Shown: in pieces, positions 1-21,300 of the stretch
Numbering within the stretch: the first letter of the stretch is position 1
Layout of the letters: each line of letters opens with the position of its first letter
DNA from: Siniperca chuatsi
Taxonomy: Eukaryota; Chordata; Actinopteri; Centrarchiformes; Sinipercidae
DNA length: 64,000 bases
NCBI RefSeq assembly: GCF_020085105.1
Contig: NC_058046.1
Location: 2,434,175 to 2,498,174 of the forward strand
Reading direction: 5' to 3'
Notes under the pieces: model-generated
What the model was told of the DNA's origin: nothing
Databases searched by the model: none
Seen by the model: the letters and a program-made list of their open reading frames with translations, nothing else
Position numbers and translations under genes: made by a program

Positions 1-300
1 CAGAGGTCTAAACCAGTGAAGGCAGTCCAAATATGGCAAACAAATCCTATAGGGAGCAGGCAAAATCCAAAAGTCCATCAAACAAGCACAGTGAAAGTCC
101 AAAACACTGGAAAAGGGCTGGACCGCTTGACACAGACTGACAAAGGAAGACAGACTGGACAGACTATATACACTCAGGTGAGGGGAGATAACAAGACACA
201 GGTGCAACTAATCAGAGCAGGGCAGATAATCAAAAGTGGAGGGAAAACCCACACAAACACAGGAAGTAAAACTACAAGACACAAGAGGATTGGTGAGTAT
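1..300. repeat. Interspersed repeat fragment in slc12a2 intron
   Basis: The text CAGGCAAAATCC, GGACAGACTATATACACTCAG and GAGGGGAGATAACAAGACACAGGTG has the look of the repeat at 24131-24545 (both have 'aggcaa...', 'tatata' and 'caggtg' segments in the same order). An open frame of 132 codons runs through it but shows no domain and is Lys/Thr/Gln-rich low-complexity translation. I regard the stretch as part of an intron of slc12a2; bases 300-538 show nothing further. Confidence 0.4.
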
Positions 301-538
301 TACAAAATAAAACAGGAAATGACTAAAACAGTGACCTTTTTAATAGGGATGTACCAATCCAACTGTTTCTCTCCTGAGACTGATTCCAATACCTCAACTC
401 AGGGAATCTGCTGATACAGATTACCAATACCAGTGCTTTCTTTTTTCCCAAATTTAAAATCTGTATAACATATACTGCATTTACGTTAGGAACCACTGCT
501 CAAACCTAGTCTTCTCTGTCATTTTTATTTTCCTGTAG

Positions 539-6550
<6,012 letters not shown>

Positions 6551-6584
<34 letters not shown>
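6551..6584. repeat. (CA)n microsatellite at start of slc12a2 3' UTR
   Basis: About 16-17 uninterrupted CA units begin directly after the TAA stop codon of slc12a2. It should be transcribed as a CA-rich element in the mRNA. Confidence 0.95.
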
Positions 6585-6586
<2 letters not shown>

Positions 6587-6925
6587 TGTGTCACAGATCT
6601 GAAACTCTCCTGCTGTGAAAAAGTGTTTAAGTCTAATTTTGTGTTTCCATTTGGCTTAATTTTAGTCAATTTCTGTCAATTCTATTTAACAAATTAATCA
6701 ACCCAATCAACATTATGATGCCGGTTTCTTTTATCTCCAACAATAACAGGCTGTATATTCTGTGGCTTCTGTGTGTTTTACATGAATGAGAGTAACTAAA
6801 TATTAATCTTTTAAAATGATAAAATCACGAGTTCAGAATGTTTGTTGGTCTTCGGGTGACCTGTGATTATGAAGTTTTTCATTGGGTTTCAGTTAGAAAG
6901 ACACTGTATCTTTGTACGCTATTTT

Positions 6926-6931
6926 ATTAAA
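6926..6931 (+). terminator. slc12a2: Candidate poly(A) signal of slc12a2 (ATTAAA)
   Basis: ATTAAA lies about 375 bases after the stop codon and is followed by a T-rich stretch. It would give a 3' UTR of about 0.4 kb that includes the CA microsatellite. No canonical AATAAA was seen nearer to the stop. The assignment is inferred from position only. Confidence 0.4.
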
Positions 6932-7111
6932 GTATTAACCAAACCACAAGTTTCTGTCGAGTTTGTTTCTAGTCAGATTTTTGGAATGATCAGTTTTGCT
7001 TCTCGGGACTTTTTCTAAAGAAACGGGTATCAAAGTAGAGAGGAGTGGCAGAGGTTCACACCCAGGTAATGAAGTGTTACCTGAGCAACAAAACATGAAA
7101 CAAGCTCACTG

Positions 7112-7598
7112 CAGTGATGTAACAAGTACATTTATCCAGATAAGTACAATCTGAGGTACTTGTACTTGACTATTTTAAGCAACTTTCTAATTCTACTCCA
7201 CTACAATTCAGAGGGAAGTGGTACTTTTACTTTTTTACTTTGCTTTTTAGTCACTAGCTACTTTGCAGATTTACATTATTTGTACAAAATATAAATCAAC
7301 TAATAAATGCTGGTGTTGTATTATAGATAAAGCTACCCAGCAGTATATAAAGTAATTAACCAGCTGCAACATTCAAGCGAAGAACACATGAATGTATCAC
7401 TAATTATGATCAGATTATATGCAATATATCATTCTGAAATGGGTGATTCTGCATAATGAGTACATTATGCTGCTAATACTTCTGTACTTTTACTAAACTA
7501 AAACTTTGAATGCAGGACTTCTACTTGTAACAGAGCATTTCTTCTCTGCTGTGTTGGTACTTTTACTTAAATAAAAGGTCTGAGTACTTCTTCCACTG
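7112..7598. mobile_element. Second copy of the CAGYGGTGGAA hAT-type element
   Basis: This copy runs from CAGTGATGTAACAAGTAC to GAGTACTTCTTCCACTG and is rich in 'tacttgtact/gtacttttac' words. Flanks GCTCACTG (7104-7111) and GCTTAATG (7599-7606) match at 6 of 8 positions, fitting an old target-site duplication. It is diverged and has no coding capacity. It lies in the slc12a2-nudt12 intergenic region. Confidence 0.7.
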
Positions 7599-7728
7599 GC
7601 TTAATGCGATCACAAATTGAAGTTTTTGTTGTTTTTTTTTGCTTCAAAATAGCCTACCTTTTTTAGAATATTGTTAATCTGAGTTCTCTAAAATATAAAC
7701 ACAAAATCCTCCAAAAAAAAAACACATT

Positions 7729-7950
7729 TTATATGTAATTCAGTGGTTTAATGACTGTAATGACTCCCTGATGTGATGTTTCCAGATCAATGTGCTCTCT
7801 GTGGGAACACAGAATGAAGAGCAGAAACCTGCAAGCTGCGTTCAACAACAGCCATGACAGGAGGAAAAGTGCTGCAAAGCCTGCGTAAACTGCAACGTGT
7901 GCTGCATTCAGAGGCTCCTTGGAAAATCCAACTTCCAAGGGTTTTGACAT
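7729..7950 (-). CDS. Hypothetical 73-aa single-pass membrane protein, unrecognised
   Basis: The frame starts at the CAT complement at 7948-7950 with A at -3 (taaaATGtc). It reads MSKPLEVGFSKEPLNAAHVA, then a strongly hydrophobic stretch (about residues 20-48, AALFLLSWLLLNAACRFLLF), then the polar tail CSHREHIDLETSHQG. The layout resembles a small type I/III single-pass microprotein. It lies between slc12a2 and nudt12 on the opposite strand, between two repeats and not inside one I recognise. In human the neighbour of SLC12A2 is the small membrane gene CTXN3, but this sequence lacks the cortexin pattern, so I do not assign it. No splice sites are needed. It could be a chance ORF. Confidence 0.35.
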   Translation of the reverse strand: MSKPLEVGFSKEPLNAAHVAVYAGFAALFLLSWLLLNAACRFLLFILCSHREHIDLETSHQGVITVIKPLNYI

Positions 7951-9549
7951 TTTATTAACAAAATCGACGTGTGACAGACATCACGGCTTGAGCAAAACAC
8001 ATTCAAATAACCCTCAGGATAGATACAACAAACACACCCAAAATCATGACAACGATTGTAATAATACAACAAACATAAAAAAAGAATAAGAAAGTAAAAC
8101 AGAATAACACATATAAAGTTAATGAATATGTGATGAATCTGTGAGATAATTCAAACAAAAAATCTGGGTTTTGACTTTTTTGACGTATGGAATTTGACTA
8201 ACACTATAATTATATTAATCATGTCATTTGGAGTGGGGGTATTACAATCAAAGTTAGCAACAATTTCTTAGCTGTAGACTGTAGTCCCCTAAATGTTCCT
8301 CTAAATCATTTCAAAACTTTAATTCACAGTTACAGTGAGTCAATCAGTGTATTATTGACTCTTCTTCTTTCGCTTTGAATCGGATTTTTACACTTTAAGC
8401 TGTTGTGGGAAATATACTGGGTCAATGTTCTTTGTTGGTGTTTGTTTCTTTCTTTTAAATGTAAAATCTTCAGGCGTGGAGCTACGGTACGAGTGTGCCA
8501 GCAGTCCAGTGAAAGGGGGGTTCTCAAATAAAACATGCACGACTAAAAGTAAAGAAACAAACAGTAAATCTAAAAAACATTTCATTTATTGTGTCAAAAA
8601 GAACAAAAAAAAAGTTGCTTGTTGTGGTTGTAACGCTCGGAAATACGGTAGTTTAAGGAGCACCTGAAGGCAGCACGGCCGTTGTTGTTCTTGAACGCAG
8701 CTCGTCACCTTTTATGCAACACAGCAGACAAACGGGAAACAGCTCGGAGCTGAAGGTAAGGTGGGAGTTTTGTAATATTTCACCTGAAACTGTGAAACGG
8801 CAGAAGAAACGGCGACGTGACCAGAGGGCTGGCAGACCACATAAGACTTTAAAACCTCCTTAACTAGTCAGTCCTCTTCACTTCACTGTTAGCAGGTAGG
8901 CTACACACTGATGTCAGTATAATGTCCAGGTGTGACAGGTGGATACATAATATCATAACAGTCCTCACAGGAGGAACAGCCGACCTGCTCTATCTGCTGT
9001 GTGCAGCCTACAGTCCAGGCTAATCACATGATGACAGAAAAACATCACAATGGATACAATCACTATAACTCTGTACTGAAATCTGTAGGACTTAAATAAC
9101 TCCATCATTATGGGAATGTGAGAACCGGCACACAGGTGTTCTTCAAGGTGAGCTGCGTTTTGTAACAGCGTGTGATCTGACAGACGTAACCCGCGACTGA
9201 TTGACAGCTGTTTGCACCAATAAGAGGGAGGGACCCTTACCCTGGGAGACACAGAGTCCACTTAATGAAGCTGTTAATTTTTGAGTGTTAAATTAGAACA
9301 CAGTAATGAGTGAGTTGGACATGTGTGGATCATGTTTGATTTGATGTCCAAATGTCTCCATCGAGAAATAAATGGCAGCACGGTGATTAGATTTCATCCT
9401 GATGACACAATGGGAATTATTGCTCTAGTAATGTTTTCAGTCATAAACAAAACAAGATTTTCTAATCCGGGAAAGTCAAGCACACACTTTTGACTTTTTA
9501 AATAAAAAATCTCTACATTCATGGCTGTAACCAGGAATTTAGAAATACT
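7951..9549. other. Intergenic DNA, no gene recognised
   Basis: This AT-rich stretch before nudt12 holds only short frames (for example 8425-8667 and the complement of 8965-9261) without domains, conserved starts or splice partners. The 5' non-coding exon(s) and promoter of nudt12 should lie here or just after, since the first coding exon begins at an AG acceptor near 10021. I cannot place them. Confidence 0.5.
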
Positions 9550-9875
9550 CAGTGGTGGAGGAGTATTCAGATCCTTTACTTAAGTAAAAGTACTAATACA
9601 AACACTGTGAAAATACTCCACTGCAAGTAAAAGTCCTGCATTTAAAACCTTACTTAAAGGTCCAGTATGTAACATTTAGGAGGATCTATTGGCAGAAATG
9701 GAATATAATATTCACACACTTCATCCTTCAGTTCATCACAAACATTTGGAGATACATAGTTTTCACTGGAAGGGTATGAAAAACTGTAATCTGGAAAGTA
9801 AAGCTGTCAGACGTAGTGGACTAAAAAGTACAATATTTGGTTCTGAGATGTAGTGGAATACTTTAGAATGACTGA
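9550..9875. mobile_element. Third, truncated hAT-type copy with a nested repeat
   Basis: CAGTGGTGGAGGAGTATTC at 9550 matches the start of the 5670 element. At about 9656 it is interrupted by 'aaaggtccagtatgtaac...ggaatataatattc', the start of the repeat seen full-length at 16388-16745. Text of the first element ('gtagtggactaaaaagtacaatattt') resumes after about 9790 and fades by 9875 without a matching terminal repeat. Confidence 0.6.
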
Positions 9876-10027
9876 ATATAATACCCACAAACTTTTTGTA
9901 TTTTACTTATTATTGAACTATTATAAAATGCTTCTTCCCAATCATACCCCCTCCCAAATCTGTTTTTGTTTGTGACGCCTGCTCACATGTTAATGTGAGG
10001 TATATTTTTGTTATCCCGGCAGCCAGA

Positions 10028-15815
<5,788 letters not shown>

Positions 15816-15869
15816 CCCTTGACCTCCCAGCCAGCTTAGGCAGACCTCCATACGGTCTGATGGGTCTAA

Positions 15870-15875
15870 AATAAA
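15870..15875 (+). terminator. nudt12: Poly(A) signal of nudt12 (AATAAA)
   Basis: A canonical AATAAA lies 55 bases after the TAG stop, predicting a very short 3' UTR. A second candidate, ATTAAA at 16023-16028, lies inside the hairpin described at 15967-16032. Confidence 0.6.
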
Positions 15876-15966
15876 CCAGCAGCTGTCTGAACTGTTGCTG
15901 TTTTATTACGACAAACCAGCTGCCAGTCAGGGGGATCACCAGATTCTTCAGGTTGTACAAGACACA

Positions 15967-16032
15967 GTGCTTTAATATGGTTTGTATTTACCGTTCGACA
16001 TTGAACAGTAAATACAAACCATATTAAAGCAC
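15967..16032. repeat. Near-perfect 30-bp hairpin 3' of nudt12
   Basis: Arms 15967-15991 and 16008-16032 are exact complements over 25 bases. The stem continues inward with one mismatch and four or five further pairs, leaving a loop of about four bases. The sequence GTGCTTTAATATGG... is not a repeat I recognise. Confidence 0.9.
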
Positions 16033-16387
16033 ATTATTTCAATGCACTGCTTGTCTGTGGAGTGATACAGCCTTTACAACACCTACAGGTAAAGGTAAAG
16101 AAAGAACTGTACAAGATGGGAGAGATGACAAACAATACACTACTTGAAAGCAACAGTCACTTCAGATCACGTTTGAACTCACACTTGGGAACTTGCAGCG
16201 TGCCAATGGATCAAATAAAAAGGCAACAGTGCAGATTATTATACCAGACAAATGCAGAAAGCGTCACACAGCTGTAACAGAAGCAGCTTATTTGTTCCAG
16301 AAACAGTTCTGTGAGCCAAGTGGACCAACCACAGCTACATTTTCAGAGTTCAGATAAGTTATATCAGCACCACAGACACTTAAGAAG

Positions 16388-16747
16388 TTCCAGTGTGGAG
16401 GATTTAGTGGCATCTAGCGGTGAAATTGCAGTTTGCAACCTTTTGAATACCGCTTTTCTCACCCCTTCGAAGCGTGTAGGAGAAACTACGGTGGCTGCGA
16501 AACTTGCGAACGGCCCTCTCTGGAGCCAGTGTTTGGTTTGTCCGTTCTGAGCTACTGTAGAAACATGGCGGTGCATGTGGAAGGGGACCCGCTCCCTCTG
16601 TAGATATAAACGGCTTATTGTAAGGTAACGAAAACACAAGGATTCTTATTTTCAGGTGATTACACACTAATGAAAACATACTTATGAATATTATATTCCA
16701 TTTCTGCCAACAGCTCCTCCTAAATGTCACACACTGGACCTTTAAAG
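16388..16747 (-). mobile_element. MITE-like repeat, full-length copy
   Basis: On the - strand it begins TAAAGGTCCAGTGTGTGAC and continues 'ggcagaaatggaatataatattc', matching the fragment nested at about 9656-9790. The other end reads TTCCAGTGTGGAGGATTTAG, giving imperfect terminal inverted repeats around GGTCCAGTGTG. This is a widespread non-coding teleost repeat. Open frames on both strands within it are shadows. Confidence 0.65.
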
Positions 16748-18240
16748 CATGAACCAACATTTTAATGTTGAAGCATCATGAAGTTTTTACAGTTAGGCAT
16801 AAACAATCTCAAACTCCTCTGAAGTTTCAGGCATCCGCTTTGTCAAATCAAATGTCAGCCATCTTTATACATTTCTTAAATGTAATCTAATACAGTATTC
16901 ACAAGCTAAGATGATTGATTGATAAGATCAAAACTAGTTTGATTTTCCCAAGAAAAATCAATCCAGTAATGGATGATGCCATGTACAATTTTACTACAGC
17001 AAAGGTCAAACAGCAAAATGGCTGATTGACAACTTTCGATAAACTGAAATGAACTGGAAACATTAAATTGCTTAATAAAACTAATTCTCATTGTCTGTGG
17101 CAACATTTTATCTAACGTGTCACTGTTGTAAATGTATGCATGGTAACGCGCTAACTGTGTGCATGTTTTTAAAAATATTTTCTTTGCATTTTGTGATACA
17201 ACAGTTGAAATACTGTATAGAAGAAATGTTGAGAGAGAGGAAGAAGGCATGTAACAAAGCCCCGTCAGAATCAGTCCAGGGATGCTGTGGTCACATAGAC
17301 TACTAGGCTATGCTAACATTATAATAGTAACCATGCTATCAAGCTAGCATTCCAATTATAGGTTATTATGCTAACATTTGTGTGATAAAGTGCTAAATCT
17401 TACATGGAAAACATCACCAATGTTAACACTGGCAATAGATGTTAACTGTAGGCTTGTTAGTATCCTTTATTGTTAGCATTCAGCTGGAAGCAAAGCTGAG
17501 CCTAAGTTCAGCTGAGGCTTACAAAAGTCTATATTAGACTGACAGCGTGTCCAGATTAACAAAAGATAATTTCGGCATGATTGCATATCAAGGTCAACGC
17601 AAAAAGATGTGTGTGGATGAGAACAGACTTGAGTTCACAGCCAAGATTTGTCCGCACAGGTTGAAAATATTGCAAATGTATGACAATTCTTTAACATACG
17701 GAGACAAAAAAGACGAAAGTGGTCTGGAGGACAGTAACAGTGGGAACTCATACAGGGTTTTTTTTGAGAGCTTTCACACCAAAAGCAGAAGTTAGCAAGG
17801 CCATTATTTCAATTGAGCGAGCGGCTGCGCAAGCCACAGCCCACACGGTCTTGATTTTAGGTTAACTAAATTCAACTTTGCTGCCAAATACACTGACGTC
17901 CGCAACACGTGTTCAATCCAATTCTGGCATTGACGTGAGAAGTTATTGCAGCAACAATTTTTACTGTAGAGAAAAATGGTGGAAAAGTTTATTTTGTGCA
18001 TTTTCCTGAAGATGAATATGCAGAGTCATGCAAGTCTACTCTTTGATCCTACTTGAGTGAAAAATCACAAGCATGGCAGAAAATACCAGAAGGATACCAG
18101 GTAAGAGACTTAATGTGATTATTCACATTCTGATGTAGTCTAACATCCTAGTTAGCTACTTTGTAGGATTATGTGCTACTCTTCGTTCTGCGCACTACCT
18201 CGCACAATTATTTGCTTTTCCCCGTCTGGTCTGAAACAGG
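16748..18240. other. Intergenic DNA between nudt12 and the receptor gene
   Basis: No gene recognised. It includes 'tgctaac' rich text around 17300-17400, a kind of wording common in teleost repeats, and short frames at 17547-17795 and the complement of 16906-17250 without domains. The genes on either side are convergent, so both 3' UTRs end here. Confidence 0.5.
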
Positions 18241-18268
18241 CGCCACAGGTTGGGCTGTAGCCCTTTAC

Positions 18269-18274
18269 TTTATT
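18269..18274 (-). terminator. Candidate poly(A) signal of the cytokine receptor gene
   Basis: TTTATT on the + strand is AATAAA on the coding strand, 51 bases past the stop codon. Another AATAAA on this strand is at 17987-17992. The assignment is positional. Confidence 0.45.
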
Positions 18275-18324
18275 ATTTTTCCATCTGTTCCATTGACCTA
18301 GCATGCAGTACTGAAGTTGTTGAT

Positions 18325-21300
18325 TCAGTCTCCATCTGCAGGTTTTGCAGTAAAGCAACTGTTTGCTATATAATCAGTCTCACAGATCAGATAACAGTCA
18401 CGCTGCTCACTCACTGTTTCAACATCGGTTTTCCCCAGAAAGGAAGAGTTGACCACATACTCTGCCTCACAGATAATCTGACTGTCGGTGTTAGCCATGA
18501 ATTCACGAACACAGCATTTTACAGCAGTTTCTTCCTGACGTGACGTCTTTGAAAAGTCGACCTGTCTACTGTCTTCCTCTTTCTGGGGAAACCAGCTGTT
18601 AGCGTCACGTGTCTGATGCAGCAGAGCAGCGTCGGCCTCTCGGCCAACTCTGTCAGGATGACGGCAGTTCACTGTGTAGTCAGGATGAAAGGAGGACTGG
18701 AGAGAAACCAGTTGGTGCTCTGTGGTTAATGGAGCATCAGAGACATACTCCGTGTCCAGATCGGCTGACAGTTTGATAATGAGGTGACTGATAGACAGCA
18801 GAGAGGTGTCTTCATGTCGGTCCTCTTCTGAGGAGAGCTGGGAGTTCGGACTGACCGTGATGATACTTTTCTCTCCAAGTACATCTGTCACCTGGAAGTC
18901 CTCTATGTCCAGGATGTTTCTCTCTGCAGTTTTCTGTCGAAGGGAATAATGAAACTTAATGGACTGAAGATCCCAAAGTTTGCAAAGACACCAGATCTGT
19001 CTGGCACTTGGTTCCCCCCCATCTGATTGATTGGGTGATGCAGCCATTTTGGGGGGTTTCAATGGAATATCATAAAGCTTTAGTGAAGAGTTGGAACATA
19101 TGCATAATTTCCCCCCTGAAGTGAATGAAAATTAAGAGTTAAATAAAGTCTGATTACAGGGATGGATCCCAAAATCTGTCACCAACATGAATGCTTAAAA
19201 TAAGCAGATAATACTAAAGCAGTAACTGGCTTAAAAATCACATCAAGGGAAATTCTTATTGACCGGATACATTTCATGATGACTCAAAGTTTCTTGCTGC
19301 AAAAACTACCCATCTAATAATCCATTTCATCTATCTGCCGATCAGAGATTTAAAGTTTTCAAATATAAAATCAACTTGAGAAATTTCTACAATCACACTT
19401 TGTAAATTTTGTACTTTTTACAAAGAAGTTAATCTGCTTTATTCTGTCTTGTTTCAAGATACTGAGACTGATTTCCACAAAATTCCTTAAAAAAAAAAAA
19501 GGAGTGAAACTGCACAGGGGAAAGATGTTTTTGACAGACCAAACTGTTTCTGTGACCTAGTTGGATTCGGCTGTAAAGCCGAGTCTAGCAAAGCACTTTA
19601 TGACCTGTGAAAATACAGGAGCAAAATGACAACCCTGTTTTAAGAAAACCAAACTGCTGTAAAAAGCAGATCACCTGGTGGTTTGGGTCCATCAGCCACC
19701 GGCCTGTTGTACTGCCCTGCGGGCTGGAGATGGGCGGGAAGAAGTACGACTTGTACCTGCACAGTAATGGTATTCAAGATGAATTTTAATTTAAACAGCT
19801 GGAGTAAGAAAGTCAAGTTTTTTTCTAAGGACATTTTTGGCCCGTTGATGAGATTTTTGGGGTTTTCCAGAACAAAACATGATGTATGTCTTGATTCTTT
19901 TCAACGTACAGTAGTCGTCAAAGACCACAAGTTATTTAGTCAACAGCCACAATAAAAATGACAGTAGGTGCATTCCTGTATTACTTATCGGAGCCCTCAG
20001 ATGTGATCGTGTGTGTGTGTGTGTGTGCTGACTCACACAGTCCTGGACAGGATGGAGATGATGAACACAGTAACAGCCAGCAGCAGCAGCGGAGTCGCTG
20101 TAGCCACCGCTGGTACCTCGTCTGAAATGGAAAAACATTCAACATTCATGGTTAGTACCCTTCTTTTTTTTGTAATATAAAAAAATAAATAAATCACACT
20201 GTAGAGAACACTGTAAACCAGTGATGGGAAACACGGAGCCCTTGTAGCCCTCATTTATTTATTTATATACTTTATTCAGGTTGTCTTGCCTGATTATACA
20301 AGATACAAAACATGTCTGTTACTACTTGAACGGACCGGTGACCACTGAATCATCATTTCGTCAAAGATTTCCATATATTTCCTGGGCAACATATCCCGGC
20401 CGGCCAACATGATCACAGATTTCAGTTATTAAGACTCTCACACCAACAAGGAAATGACAAAATACTTGTTTTTTTATTAATTATTATTATTATTATTATT
20501 ATTATCAGAATACCAGATAATATTTTACAAGGTGATATTCCATCTCCTCACTATGTATTTGCCTCTCTAATTATTCTATTTTAATTAATGATACAAGATG
20601 TAAAATATTCCAGTTGTAGATGTCAAGATTGTTGTTTGTTTTTGGGTTTTTTTACAAGCAATGATTAAATTAATCACAAAGCAAGAAAACCTAAACCCAA
20701 GAGCCCCCCCAAAAAACAAACTTCTTTAATATCCAGTAGTTCAAATGTTTTCCACACTGGGATTATTAAACGTTCTGCTTTTAGATTAGAACAAAAATAA
20801 ATAAATAAAACTCCTCCAGAGCAACCAGTTAAACTCACCAAAATATGTTCTAACGGTGATGATGTTTATGGAAACATTATCAGCCAATAGGAGAAGAGAA
20901 TACTCAGTGTCGGGTTTCAGATTGAGGAATTTGTGCTGCAATTGGTCCGGCCACAAAGACAGAGCTGGAGAGGAGAGAACTCGGAAACGTCACTTAATCC
21001 TTTACTTAAATACATTCACAGTCTGATGCTGAAGGCAGACGTTTTGCTGCACAAGTTTCAAAATAATGAACCAACAGGTTAACGTTAAGCTTCCTAATAG
21101 CAGAGAGTAATGCTTATACATATGTCTTTATTACTCTTAACCAGCCTAACCATCATTACTTTTTATGACAAAAATACATGTTTTTTTATTTTTTTGGAAA
21201 GCAAGAAACTGAAGTGGGATTTCATACTATAAATTATACAATATATATTTTTAAAAACTACAAATGTTGGCAATAGAAATCAGCTATGAGGGAAACTGTG

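Noticed and set aside
16-414. 132-codon open frame at the start of the window
   Set aside because: Lys/Thr/Gln-rich translation of repeat-like intron DNA, with no domain, no splice partner in frame, and on the slc12a2 intron side of an exon acceptor.
9995-10027. Upstream ATG for nudt12 (would add MRYIFVIPAAR)
   Set aside because: These bases are the polypyrimidine tract and AG (10021-10022) of an intron; the ATG at 10028 fits the family start.
17547-18110. Open frames between nudt12 and the receptor
   Set aside because: Short, without domains or consistent splice sites, in a repeat-bearing AT-rich stretch.
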